Shown here: in pieces, positions 19,034-26,857 of the stretch | How positions within the stretch are numbered: the first letter of the stretch is position 1 | Layout: each line of letters opens with the position of its first letter | From: Streptomyces sp. NRRL S-31 | GTDB taxonomy: Bacteria; Actinomycetota; Actinomycetes; Streptomycetales; Streptomycetaceae | NCBI RefSeq assembly: GCF_000718775.1 | Contig: NZ_JOCB01000006.1 | Coordinates: forward strand, 1 to 64,000 | Direction of reading: 5' to 3' | Length of the DNA stretch: 64,000 nt | Notes under the pieces: generated by a model | Seen by the model: the letters and a program-made list of their open reading frames with translations, nothing else | Database searches by the model: none | Told to the model about the DNA's origin: nothing | Program-made: the position numbers and the translations under genes

Positions 19034-20143
19034 TCAGCTGGTGCCGAGACCGGCGGCGTCGACCGTGGGCCGGCCCTCGGCCTTGAGGACCTTGTTGAGG
19101 ATCGTCAGGTCGTAGATCCCCTTCAGGTTCGGCTTCTCCAGCAGGCCGGCCTTGACCGCGTGCTCCGCCTCGGTGCCGAGGGTGGCGGCCAGCGGGTCGT
19201 CGGTGAACTGGATGGACTTCCACGCCGGGTCCAGCACCGGTGCCGGCAGCGCCTTGCCGGAGTCCGCCGCCAACTGCTTGTTCGCGGCGGCCTTCGCCTC
19301 GTCCGGGTTGGCGTTGATCCACTTGTTGGTGTCGACCGCCGCCTTCAGCACGGCCTCGACCGCCTTCGGGTGCTCCTTGAGGAACGCCTGCCGCACGATG
19401 ATGTTCGTGATCACGAACTTCTTCTCCGGCCAGAGCGTCGACTCGTCCAGCAGCACCTTGGCGCCCTCGGCGACCAGCTTCGACGCGGTCGGCTCCGGCA
19501 CCCAGGCGCCGTCGACGGAACCGGACTTGTAGGCGTCCGGCGTGATCTTGTTGTCGGTGCGGACGACCGTGACGTCACCCTTGCCGCTCTGCGCGTCCAC
19601 CTTCCAGCCCTGGTCGGCGGCCCAGTTGAGGAACGCGACGTCCTGCGTGTTGCCCAGCTGGGGCGTGGCTATCCTCTTGCCCTCGACGTCCTTCAGGGAC
19701 TTGATCTTCTTCGGGTTGACGACCAGCTTCACCCCACCGGAGGCCGAACCACCGATGATCTTCAGGCTCTTGCCGTTCGACTTGGTGTAGCCGTTGATGG
19801 AGGGCGACGGGCCGATCCAGCCGATGTCGATGGAGCCGGAGTTGAGGGCCTCGATCTCGGACGGGCCGGCGTTGAAGATGGCGGGCTTGACCGCGGTGGC
19901 GCCCAGCTCCTTCTGGAAGAAGCCCTTCTGCACCCCGACCAGCGCGGTGGCGTGGGTCAGGTTGCCGAAATAGCCGATCTTGACGGAGTCGAGTCCGTCG
20001 GTCTTCTTCGCCCCGGCGGCCACCTTGGCGGTGCCGTCGTCCTTGGCCTCGGACCCGTAGCCGCAGGCGGCCAGCGTGAGCAGGGGGAGAGCGGCGATCG
20101 CGGCGGCGGTGCGGCGCGGGAACATCGAGCGGTTGGCAGGCAC
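19034..20143 (-). CDS. ssuA: sulfonate-type ABC transporter substrate-binding lipoprotein (SsuA-like)
   Basis: 369 aa. Lipoprotein signal with lipobox LLTLAACG. Mature part: KIGYFGNLTHATALVGVQKGFFQKEL, then FNAGPSEIEALNSGSIDIGWIGPSPSINGY and SGGVKLVVNPKKIKSLKDVEGKRIATPQLG (the last cut at about 160-190), the pattern of SsuA/TauA/NrtA periplasmic-type proteins. GTG 20143 has AGAGGAA about 8 nt upstream; the ATG at 20121 is an alternative. No sulfonate monooxygenase gene is nearby, so the solute (sulfonate, taurine or sulfate ester) is inferred from context only. Confidence 0.9.
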   Translation of the reverse strand: MPANRSMFPRRTAAAIAALPLLTLAACGYGSEAKDDGTAKVAAGAKKTDGLDSVKIGYFGNLTHATALVGVQKGFFQKELGATAVKPAIFNAGPSEIEALNSGSIDIGWIGPSPSINGYTKSNGKSLKIIGGSASGGVKLVVNPKKIKSLKDVEGKRIATPQLGNTQDVAFLNWAADQGWKVDAQSGKGDVTVVRTDNKITPDAYKSGSVDGAWVPEPTASKLVAEGAKVLLDESTLWPEKKFVITNIIVRQAFLKEHPKAVEAVLKAAVDTNKWINANPDEAKAAANKQLAADSGKALPAPVLDPAWKSIQFTDDPLAATLGTEAEHAVKAGLLEKPNLKGIYDLTILNKVLKAEGRPTVDAAGLGTS

Positions 20144-20233
20144 GGGAGGGGTTCCTCTCGTTGGCCCGGCGGTCACGGTCTCTCAGGTCGTGGCCGGGAG
20201 TTCGGCAGAAGGTCTTCGTCGCATCCGGGGTGC

Positions 20234-20275
20234 GGGTCCCCCCGCCTGCGAGCGAAGTCGAGCATGTGGGGGAGG
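20234..20275. repeat. dispersed Streptomyces palindromic repeat element
   Basis: A GGGTCCCCCC / GTGGGGGAGG hairpin with the core GAGCGAAGTCGAGC, in the 270-bp gap between cysN and the substrate-binding gene. I recognise this as a short interspersed element common in Streptomyces intergenic DNA (memory, not searched). It could form an mRNA hairpin that reduces read-through from the cys genes into the transporter genes. Confidence 0.65.
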
Positions 20276-20416
20276 GTGGGGGGAGAGGGCGCGCGAGCGG
20301 TGCGCGTACGTCAGCGCACACATCGCGCCACCCCGCCCTGCCCGCTGCCGAGGGCGCCGCTGCCGACGCGGCCGCCCTCCTTCGCGAACGTCGAGTAGAC
20401 GTCGGTCGTCCTCATG

Positions 20417-21751
20417 TCAGAAGTCCCAGCCGTCGCCGTCGGTCTCGTCCTTGACCGGCTCCGGGGAGGCGAACGACTCGCCGACCATGCCCGCGGTGAG
20501 CGTGGTGCCGTCGTTCGGATCGATCAGGATGAAGGAGCCCGTGCGGCGCGAGTCCGCGTAGGAGTCGACCGGCAGCGGCTCGGCGGTACGGATCTTCACC
20601 CGGCCGATGTCGTTGGCGGCGAGCTGCCCCGGGTGCGGGTGCAGGGACAGGTCGTCGAGCGTCAGCCGGGACGGGATGTCCTTCACGATCGCCTTGACCG
20701 TGCGGGTGCCGTGCTTGAGCAGCACCCGGTGCCCGACGGTGAGCGGGGCGTCGGCGACGTGGCAGACGGTCGCCTCCACGTCCTGCGTGGTGGCCGGAGC
20801 GTCCTTCGTCGGCACGATCAGGTCGCCGCGCGAGACGTCGATGTCGTCCTCCAGCAGGACCGTCACCGACTGCGTCGTCCAGGCGACGCCGACCGGCTCG
20901 CCGAGCAGGTCGATGCCGGAGATCCGCGAGGTCCGCCCGGACGGCAGCACCGTGACCGCCTCGCCGACCCGGAAGGTGCCGGCCGCGATCTGGCCCGCGT
21001 AGCCCCGGTAGTCGGGGTGCTCGGCGGTCTGCGGCCGGATCACGTACTGCACGGGCAGTCGCGCGTGGCAGTGCGCCAGGTCGTGGCTGACCGGTACGGT
21101 CTCCAGGTGCTCCAGCACGGTGGGACCGCCGTACCAGTCCATGTTCGCCGACGGCTCCACCACGTTGTCGCCGGCCAGCGCCGAGATCGGGATCGCGGTC
21201 ACCTCGGGGACGCCCAGCTCGGTCGCGTACGCCGTGAACTCCTCGGCGATCGCCGCGAACGACCGCTCCGCGTAGTCGACCAGGTCCATCTTGTTCACGG
21301 CCAGCACGACGTGCGGGACGCGCAGCAGCGCGGCGATGGCCGCGTGCCGGCGGGTCTGCTCGACCACGCCGTTGCGGGCGTCGACCAGGATCACCGTCAG
21401 CTCGGCGGTGGAGGCGCCGGTGACCATGTTCCGGGTGTACTGCACATGGCCGGGGGTGTCGGCGAGGATGAAGCGGCGCCGCGGGGTCGCGAAGTAGCGG
21501 TAGGCGACGTCGATGGTGATGCCCTGCTCCCGCTCGGCGCGCAGGCCGTCGGTGAGCAGCGCGAGGTCCGGGCCCTCCTGGCCGCGGTTCGCGGAGGCCC
21601 GCTCCACGGCCTCCAGCTGGTCGGTGAGGACCGACTTGGAGTCGTGCAGCAGCCGCCCGACGAGCGTGGACTTGCCGTCGTCCACGGAACCGGCGGTGGC
21701 GAACCGCAGCAGGGTGGTGGCCGAGAGTGCCTCGGTCGTGCTGGTGCTCAT
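20417..21751 (-). CDS. cysN: sulfate adenylyltransferase subunit 1 (GTPase) CysN
   Basis: 444 aa. GTP-dependent regulatory subunit of ATP sulfurylase, which with CysD makes APS from ATP and sulfate. EF-Tu-like G motifs: G1 GSVDDGKSTLVGRLLHD (about 19-35), G3 LADTPGHVQYTRNM, G4 AVNKMDLVD. The C-terminus ends after the beta-barrel domains with no fused APS kinase, consistent with a separate cysC. ATG 21751, 2 bp after the cysD stop. Confidence 0.95.
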   Translation of the reverse strand: MSTSTTEALSATTLLRFATAGSVDDGKSTLVGRLLHDSKSVLTDQLEAVERASANRGQEGPDLALLTDGLRAEREQGITIDVAYRYFATPRRRFILADTPGHVQYTRNMVTGASTAELTVILVDARNGVVEQTRRHAAIAALLRVPHVVLAVNKMDLVDYAERSFAAIAEEFTAYATELGVPEVTAIPISALAGDNVVEPSANMDWYGGPTVLEHLETVPVSHDLAHCHARLPVQYVIRPQTAEHPDYRGYAGQIAAGTFRVGEAVTVLPSGRTSRISGIDLLGEPVGVAWTTQSVTVLLEDDIDVSRGDLIVPTKDAPATTQDVEATVCHVADAPLTVGHRVLLKHGTRTVKAIVKDIPSRLTLDDLSLHPHPGQLAANDIGRVKIRTAEPLPVDSYADSRRTGSFILIDPNDGTTLTAGMVGESFASPEPVKDETDGDGWDF

Positions 21752-21753
21752 GC

Positions 21754-22689
21754 CTAGAAGTACCCCTCGCGCTTGCGGTCTTCCATCGCGGCCTCGGACA
21801 TCTTGTCGTCGGCGCGGGTCGCGCCCCGCTCGGTCAGCCGGGACGCGGCGATCTCGGCGATGACCTTCTCGATCGTGTCGGCGTCGGAGTCGACGGCTCC
21901 GGTGCAGGACATGTCGCCGACGGTGCGGTAGCGCACCCGCCGCCGTTCGACGGTCTCGCCGTCCTTCGCGCCGCCCCACTCGCCGCCGGTCAGCCACATC
22001 CCGCCGCGCCGGAACACCTCGCGCTCGTGCGCGTAGTAGATCTCCGGCAGCTCGATCCCCTCGCGGGCGATGTACTGCCAGACGTCCAGCTCGGTCCAGT
22101 TGGACAGCGGGAAGACACGGACGTGCTCGCCGGGGGCGTGCCGGCCGTTGTACAGGTTCCACAGCTCGGGGCGCTGGCGGCGCGGGTCCCACTGGGAGAA
22201 CTCGTCCCGCAGGGAGAACACGCGCTCCTTGGCCCGCGCCTTCTCCTCGTCCCGGCGTCCGCCGCCGAAGACGGCGTCGAACCGCTCGCTCTGGATCTTC
22301 TCCGTCAGCGGGAGCGTCTGGAGCGGATTGCGGGTGCCGTCGGGACGCTCCTTGAGCACACCGCGGTCGATGTAGTCCTGGACGGAGGCCACATGGAGGC
22401 GCAGCCCATGTGCGGTCACCACACGGTCCCGGTACTCCAGCACCTCGGGGAAGTTGTGTCCGGTGTCCACATGCAGCAGGGAGAAGGGGATCGCCGCCGG
22501 GGCGAACGCCTTCAGCGCCAGGTGCAGCATGACGATGGAGTCCTTGCCCCCGGAGAAAAGGATCACCGGGTTCTCGAACTCGCCCGCCACCTCGCGGAAG
22601 ATGTGCACCGCCTCGGACTCCAGGGCGTCCAGGTGCGACAGCGCGTACGGGCTCTCGGTGCCGTCCTCGACCTTGGCGACCGTGGTCAT
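21754..22689 (-). CDS. cysD: sulfate adenylyltransferase subunit 2 CysD
   Basis: 311 aa catalytic subunit of ATP sulfurylase. The PP-loop FSGGKDSIVMLHLALKAFAP (about 45-64), HVDTGHNFPEVLEYRD and the C-terminal FPLSNWTELDVWQYI block are intact, with the conserved ending RKREGYF. ATG 22689 overlaps the cysC stop by four bases. Works in the cytosol with CysN. Confidence 0.96.
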   Translation of the reverse strand: MTTVAKVEDGTESPYALSHLDALESEAVHIFREVAGEFENPVILFSGGKDSIVMLHLALKAFAPAAIPFSLLHVDTGHNFPEVLEYRDRVVTAHGLRLHVASVQDYIDRGVLKERPDGTRNPLQTLPLTEKIQSERFDAVFGGGRRDEEKARAKERVFSLRDEFSQWDPRRQRPELWNLYNGRHAPGEHVRVFPLSNWTELDVWQYIAREGIELPEIYYAHEREVFRRGGMWLTGGEWGGAKDGETVERRRVRYRTVGDMSCTGAVDSDADTIEKVIAEIAASRLTERGATRADDKMSEAAMEDRKREGYF

Positions 22690-23222
22690 GCCAGTCCCCT
22701 CTCGCTCAGCAGCGCGTACACCGACGCCGCGGACTCCTGGACCGTCTGGTGCTGCGACTCGATCCGCAGATCGGGCGCCTCCGGCTCCTCGTACGGGTCG
22801 TCGACCCCGGTGAGCCCGGTCAGCTCGCCCGCGGCCTGCTTGGCGTACAGCCCCTTCACATCACGCACGCTGCACACGTCGACCGGGGTCGCCACATGGA
22901 TCTCCAGGTACGGCGTCCCGTTCTCCCCGTGCCGGCCGCGCACCGCCGCCCGGCTGTCCGCGTACGGCGCGATCACCGGCACCAGCGCCTTGACGCCGTT
23001 GCGGGCCAGCAGCTCGGCGACGAAGCCGATGCGCTGCACGTTGGTGTGCCGGTCCGCCCGGGAGAAGCCGAGCCCCGCCGAGATGAACTCACGGATCTCG
23101 TCGCCGTCGAGCACCTCGACCCGGTGGCCCTCGGCCCGTAGCCGGCCGGCCAGTTCGTGGGCGATGGTGGTCTTGCCGGCGCTCGGCAGACCCGTGAGCC
23201 AGACGGTGGCTCCGGTGGTCAC
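22686..23222 (-). CDS. cysC: adenylylsulfate kinase CysC
   Basis: 178 aa. Phosphorylates APS to PAPS. Walker A GLPSAGKTTIAHELAGRL (about 9-26), VLDGDEIREFISAGLGFSRADR, and DPYEEPEAPDLRIES near the C-terminus are present. GTG 23222 has AGGAGA 6 nt upstream and begins TTGATVWLTG. An alternative ATG at 23300 overlaps the cysH stop (ATGA) and would add 26 residues; I prefer 23222. Since the reductase downstream in the pathway looks APS-specific, PAPS may serve sulfation or overflow (inference). Confidence 0.93.
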   Translation of the reverse strand: MTTGATVWLTGLPSAGKTTIAHELAGRLRAEGHRVEVLDGDEIREFISAGLGFSRADRHTNVQRIGFVAELLARNGVKALVPVIAPYADSRAAVRGRHGENGTPYLEIHVATPVDVCSVRDVKGLYAKQAAGELTGLTGVDDPYEEPEAPDLRIESQHQTVQESAASVYALLSERGLA

Positions 23223-23296
23223 GTGGTTCTCCTGTGTCGCGGTGGTCGTGTCCGTGAGGGCGGTGACAAGGGCGGCCCCGGACGCCGTGCGCGCCG

Positions 23297-24007
23297 TCAT
23301 CCGTGCAGCCCGCACTCGGTCTTGGCGCGGCCCGCCCAGCGCCCGGCCCGCGCGTCCTCGCCCTGGAGGACCCTGCGGGTGCAGGGGGCGCAGCCGACGG
23401 AGGCGTAGCCGTCCATCAGCAACGGGTTGGTCAGGACGCCGTGTTCGGCGACGTAGGCGTCCACGTCGTCCTGGGTCCAGCGGGCTATCGGCGAGACCTT
23501 GACCTTCCGCCGCTTCTCGTCCCAGCCGACGACCGGGGTGTTCGCCCGGGTCGGGGACTCGTCGCGGCGCAGACCCGTCGCCCACGCCTGGTAGTTCTCC
23601 AGGCCCGCTTCCAGCGGCCGTACCTTGCGCAGCTCGCAGCACAGGTCGGGGTCGCGGTCGTGCAGCCTCGGGCCGTACTCCGCGTCCTGCTCGGCCACCG
23701 TCTGCCGGGGCGTGAGGGTGATGACGTTGACGTCCATCACGGCCTCGACCGCGTCCCGGGTGCCGATGGTCTCCGGGAAGTGGTAGCCGGTGTCCAGGAA
23801 GACCACGTCCACGCCCTTCCGCACGCGCGAGGCGAGATGGGCGACCACGGCGTCCTCCATGGAGGAGGTGACGCAGAACCCGCTGCCGAAGGTGTCCACC
23901 GCCCACCGGAGGATCTCCGGCGCGGAGGCGTCCTCCAGCTCGCGGCCCGCCCGCTCGGCGAGCGCCTTCAGCTCCTCGGTCGTACGGCCTTCCCGAGCCG
24001 TCGTCAT
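23297..24007 (-). CDS. cysH: adenylylsulfate (APS) reductase CysH
   Basis: 236 aa. Reduces activated sulfate to sulfite using thioredoxin. Two cysteine pairs, DPDLCCELRKV (about 117-118) and GYASVGCAPCTR (about 203-206), are the [4Fe-4S] ligands that mark assimilatory APS reductases rather than PAPS-only enzymes (known for the family). The catalytic Cys is in the C-terminal TECGLH. The start ATG 24007 overlaps the stop of the zinc-ribbon gene (ATGA) and has CGGAGGGG upstream. Confidence 0.94.
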   Translation of the reverse strand: MTTAREGRTTEELKALAERAGRELEDASAPEILRWAVDTFGSGFCVTSSMEDAVVAHLASRVRKGVDVVFLDTGYHFPETIGTRDAVEAVMDVNVITLTPRQTVAEQDAEYGPRLHDRDPDLCCELRKVRPLEAGLENYQAWATGLRRDESPTRANTPVVGWDEKRRKVKVSPIARWTQDDVDAYVAEHGVLTNPLLMDGYASVGCAPCTRRVLQGEDARAGRWAGRAKTECGLHG

Positions 24008-24186
24008 ATCCGGTCGTCCCCTCCGTTGTCGGCTCGCCTCAGCCCCCGGGCCAGCAGCCCGAGGAACTTCAGCTGGAATGCGCGGTTGCAGGCCCCGCAC
24101 TCCCAGGCGCCGTGGCCCTGCTCGCCCGGACGCAGGTCCTCGTCACCGCAGTAGGGGCAGTGGAACGGTGCGGCCCGCTCGCTCAC
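24004..24186 (-). CDS. 60-aa zinc-ribbon protein of the sulfite-reductase operon
   Basis: Small cytosolic protein with two CxxC pairs: HCPYC (Cys 10/13) and ECGACN (Cys 30/33), so one zinc or Fe-S site, followed by a basic, helical tail (FLGLLARGLRRADNG). It is nested between cysI and cysH with four-base overlaps at both ends, a gene order I recall in Streptomyces cys operons. The function is not established; a ferredoxin-like electron carrier, a metal carrier, or an assembly factor for CysI/CysH is possible (inference). Confidence 0.85.
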   Translation of the reverse strand: MSERAAPFHCPYCGDEDLRPGEQGHGAWECGACNRAFQLKFLGLLARGLRRADNGGDDRI

Positions 24187-25880
24187 GACAGCGCCTCCTC
24201 GGAAGCCCGCGCGGCCCAGGCGGCGAACCGCTCGCCGTCGGTGCGCTCCGCCTGGAACCGCTTCAGCACCCGCTCGATGTAGTCGGGCAGTTCGTCCGAG
24301 GTGACCTTCAGGCCGCGGACCTTGCGGCCGAAGCCCGGCTCCAGGCCGAGCGCGCCGCCGAGGTGCACCTGGTAGCCCTCGACCTGCTCGCCCCGGTCGT
24401 CGAGGACCAGCTGGCCCTTGAGACCGATGTCCGCCACCTGGATACGGGCGCAGGCGTTCGGGCAGCCGTTGAGGTTGATGGTGAGCGGCTCGTCGAAGTC
24501 CGGCAGCCGGCGCTCCAGTTCGTCGATCAGCTGGGAGCCGCGCTGCTTGGTCTCCACGATGGCGAGCTTGCAGAACTCGATGCCGGTGCAGGCCATGGTG
24601 CCGCGCCGGAAGGAGGACGGCCGCGCGGTGAGGTCCAGCGCCTCCAGGCCCTCCACCAGCGAGTCGACCTTGTCCTGCGGGACGTCGAGGACGATCATCT
24701 TCTGCTCGACCGTGGTGCGCACCCGGCCCGAGCCGTGCGCCTCGGCGAGGTCGGCGACCTTGGTGAGGGTGGCGCCGTCGATCCGGCCGACGCGCGGCGC
24801 GAAACCGACGTAGAACCTGCCGTCCTTCTGCCGGTGCACACCGATGTGGTCGCGCCAGCGCGCCACCGGCTGCTCGGGGGCGGGCCCGTCGACCAGCGGG
24901 CGCCCCAGGTATTCCTCCTCAAGGACCCGGCGGAACTTCTCCGCGCCCCAGTCGGCGACGAGGAACTTCAGCCGGGCGCGGTTGCGCAGCCGGCGGTAGC
25001 CGTAGTCACGGAAGATCGACAGGACGCCCTCGTAGACGTCCGGGACCTCGTCGATCGGCACCCAGGCGCCGAGCCGCACGCCCAGCTTCGGGTTGGTGGA
25101 CAGCCCGCCGCCGACCCAGACGTCGAAGCCCGGACCGTGCTCGGGGTGCCGTACGCCGACGAACGCCACGTCGTTGATCTCGTGCACGACGTCCAGCAGC
25201 GGTGAGCCCGAGATGGCCGTCTTGAACTTCCGCGGCAGGTTCGAGTACGCCTTGTTGTTCAGGACGCGGCGCTTCATCTCCTCCAGCGCCGGCGTGGCGT
25301 CGATGATCTCGTCCTCGGCGATGCCCGCCACCGGGGAGCCGATCATCACGCGCGGGGTGTCACCGCACGCGGTGACCGTGGACAGGCCCACGCCCTCCAG
25401 CCGTTCCCAGATCGCGGGCACGTCCTCGATCCGGATCCAGTGGTACTGGACGTTCTGCCGGTCGGTGACGTCCGCGGTGCCGCGCGCGTACTCCTGCGAG
25501 ATCTCGCCGATCACCCGCAGCTGGCGCGTGGTGAGCGCGCCGCCGTCGATGCGCACGCGCAGCATGAAGTACTCGTCGTCCAGCTCCTCCGGCTCCAGGA
25601 TCGCGGTCTTGCCGCCGTCGATCCCGGGCTTGCGCTGGGTGTACAGCCCCCACCAGCGCATCCGGCCGCGCAGGTCGTTCGGATCGATCGAGTCGAAGCC
25701 GCGCTTGGAGTAGATCGTCTCAATGCGTGTCCGCACATTGAGACCGTCATCGTCCTTCTTGAACTGCTCGTTGCCGTTGAGGGGCGTGAAGTGGCCCACG
25801 GCCCACTGGCCCTCGCCACGATGACGGCTCACCTTGCGGCGGGGCGCTGAGGCAGCGGGGTTCTGTGGGCTGGCGGCCAT
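24183..25880 (-). CDS. cysI: ferredoxin-type sulfite reductase
   Basis: 565 aa. Six-electron reduction of sulfite to sulfide with siroheme and [4Fe-4S]. Two reductase repeats are visible (RGTADVTDRQNVQYHWI at about 155; VRTTVEQKMIVLDV at about 388). The cluster ligands are in TMACTGIEFCK (about 427-433) and NLNGCPNACAR (about 471-475). Length and lack of a flavoprotein partner suit the ferredoxin-dependent class (Sir/NirA). ATG 25880 follows GAAGGA by 9 nt. First structural gene after the Cys leader peptide. Confidence 0.95.
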   Translation of the reverse strand: MAASPQNPAASAPRRKVSRHRGEGQWAVGHFTPLNGNEQFKKDDDGLNVRTRIETIYSKRGFDSIDPNDLRGRMRWWGLYTQRKPGIDGGKTAILEPEELDDEYFMLRVRIDGGALTTRQLRVIGEISQEYARGTADVTDRQNVQYHWIRIEDVPAIWERLEGVGLSTVTACGDTPRVMIGSPVAGIAEDEIIDATPALEEMKRRVLNNKAYSNLPRKFKTAISGSPLLDVVHEINDVAFVGVRHPEHGPGFDVWVGGGLSTNPKLGVRLGAWVPIDEVPDVYEGVLSIFRDYGYRRLRNRARLKFLVADWGAEKFRRVLEEEYLGRPLVDGPAPEQPVARWRDHIGVHRQKDGRFYVGFAPRVGRIDGATLTKVADLAEAHGSGRVRTTVEQKMIVLDVPQDKVDSLVEGLEALDLTARPSSFRRGTMACTGIEFCKLAIVETKQRGSQLIDELERRLPDFDEPLTINLNGCPNACARIQVADIGLKGQLVLDDRGEQVEGYQVHLGGALGLEPGFGRKVRGLKVTSDELPDYIERVLKRFQAERTDGERFAAWAARASEEALS

Positions 25881-25925
25881 GGTTCTACGTCCTTCGGGAC
25901 CGGTGGGAACAGGTCTGACCTGCAC

Positions 25926-25967
25926 GGATGCGCGCACGCGGGCAGGCGTGCGCATCCTTGCGCAAGG
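25926..25967 (-). promoter_or_regulatory. hairpins between the leader peptide and cysI (possible attenuator)
   Basis: On the transcribed strand a 12-bp palindrome CCTTGCGCAAGG (25956-25967) is followed at once by an inverted repeat GGATGCGCACGC...GCGTGCGC(GC)ATCC (25926-25957) with a 6-nt loop. They share bases at 25956-25957, so the two structures could compete. Location between a Cys-containing leader peptide and sulfite reductase suggests attenuation (inference). Confidence 0.5.
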
Positions 25968-26004
25968 AGTGGGGAGTGCGGGTGTTCGCGGCGGTGCTGG
26001 GGCG

Positions 26005-26088
26005 TCAGCTCGCCGGACAGATGGCGCTGGACATGCGGCCGAGGTCGACGTGCCGCCGACTCACCAAGGCAATTCCAGTTCCGGACAT
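26005..26088 (-). CDS. 27-aa leader peptide upstream of sulfite reductase
   Basis: ATG 26088 to TGA 26005. The peptide begins MSGTGIALVSRRHVDLGRMS and has a Cys four residues from the end (..AICPAS). The SRRHVDL core matches the family of Streptomyces 'putative leader peptides' (typically S-R-A/R-H-I/V-D-L-x-R) found ahead of sulfur-metabolism genes, as I remember it. Ribosome slowing at the Cys codon when cysteinyl-tRNA is scarce could change the downstream hairpins. No clear ribosome site precedes the ATG. Confidence 0.75.
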   Translation of the reverse strand: MSGTGIALVSRRHVDLGRMSSAICPAS

Positions 26089-26110
26089 GACGGAAGCGTG
26101 TCACGGCGTT

Positions 26111-26125
26111 CTGGACACAGTCCAG
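26111..26125. promoter_or_regulatory. inverted repeat upstream of the sulfur leader
   Basis: CTGGAC-ACA-GTCCAG, a perfect 6-bp dyad 23 bp upstream of the leader ATG. Candidate operator of the sulfur regulon; regulator unknown. Confidence 0.4.
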
Positions 26126-26215
26126 CTTCGTCCGTCATCCGGACATCTGTGTCTCGGATGATGGACCGGGGGTGTTGTCGCTCACATGCCGTGTCGAAAG
26201 GGTTGTCCTGGCAGG

Positions 26216-26788
26216 TCAGACGGGGTATGCGCCGGGCCACGGGCCCGGCGTGGTGACCTCCGGCTCCAGCTCGACCACGGTGTCGAACAGAGTGAAGCCC
26301 CGCCGCTGGTAGTTGTCCATCGCGTGCTCGCCGTCCTTGCTGCACGTGTGCAGCCACACCCGCTTGGTCGGTGTCCGCTCCGGCCACCGCTCGGCCAGGT
26401 CCCAGGCGCGGGCCGTGCCGTACGACAGCAGGTGGCCGCCGATCCGCCGGCCGCGGAAGGCGGGGAGCAGTCCGAAGTAGACGATCTCGACCACGCCCTC
26501 GTCCTGCGGCTCCAGTTCGACGTAGCCGGCCGGGGTGCCCCGGTCGTAGGCCACCCAGGTCTCCACGCCGGGTCGCTCCAGGTACTCCCGCCAGCGCGCG
26601 TACGTCCAGCCGAGCCGGTCGGTCCAGCGGATGTCGCCGCCGACCGAGGCGTACAGGAAGCGGCTGAACTCGGGGGAGGGCACCTCGGCGCGGACGATCC
26701 GGACGTCGCCGTCGGGGGCGGCGGCGGGCAGGAGCTCGGCCGGGGAGTTCTGCTCCAGGGACCAGGTGGTGACAGGAACGCTGCTCAT
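26216..26788 (-). CDS. GNAT-family N-acetyltransferase
   Basis: 190 aa. Acetyl-CoA binding motif A VEIVYFGLLPAFRGRRIGGHLL (core RGRRIGGHL, about 112-122), a preceding substrate-side strand PAGYVELEPQD, and motif B-like region DNYQRRGFTLFDTVVELE. Substrate unknown. ATG 26788; a strong terminator separates it from the gene upstream, so it likely has its own promoter in 26789-26805 or within the terminator flank. It precedes the sulfur leader on the same strand by 127 bp. Confidence 0.85.
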   Translation of the reverse strand: MSSVPVTTWSLEQNSPAELLPAAAPDGDVRIVRAEVPSPEFSRFLYASVGGDIRWTDRLGWTYARWREYLERPGVETWVAYDRGTPAGYVELEPQDEGVVEIVYFGLLPAFRGRRIGGHLLSYGTARAWDLAERWPERTPTKRVWLHTCSKDGEHAMDNYQRRGFTLFDTVVELEPEVTTPGPWPGAYPV

Positions 26789-26805
26789 GCGGGCCAGGGA
26801 ACCAT

Positions 26806-26845
26806 CCCGCCGCCCGCCGTGTCGATCGAACGGCGGGACGGCGGG
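26806..26845 (-). terminator. strong hairpin after the secreted-protein gene
   Basis: CCCGCCGCCCGCCGT (26806-26820) pairs with ACGGCGGGACGGCGGG (26830-26845) with one bulge and a 9-nt loop, 12 nt after the stop codon at 26858. Confidence 0.7.
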
Positions 26846-26857
26846 ACGGTGCCGGGG

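Noticed and set aside
20176..20416. Riboswitch upstream of the sulfonate transporter genes
   Set aside because: The structured part matches a dispersed hairpin repeat; I see no SAM or cobalamin riboswitch core.
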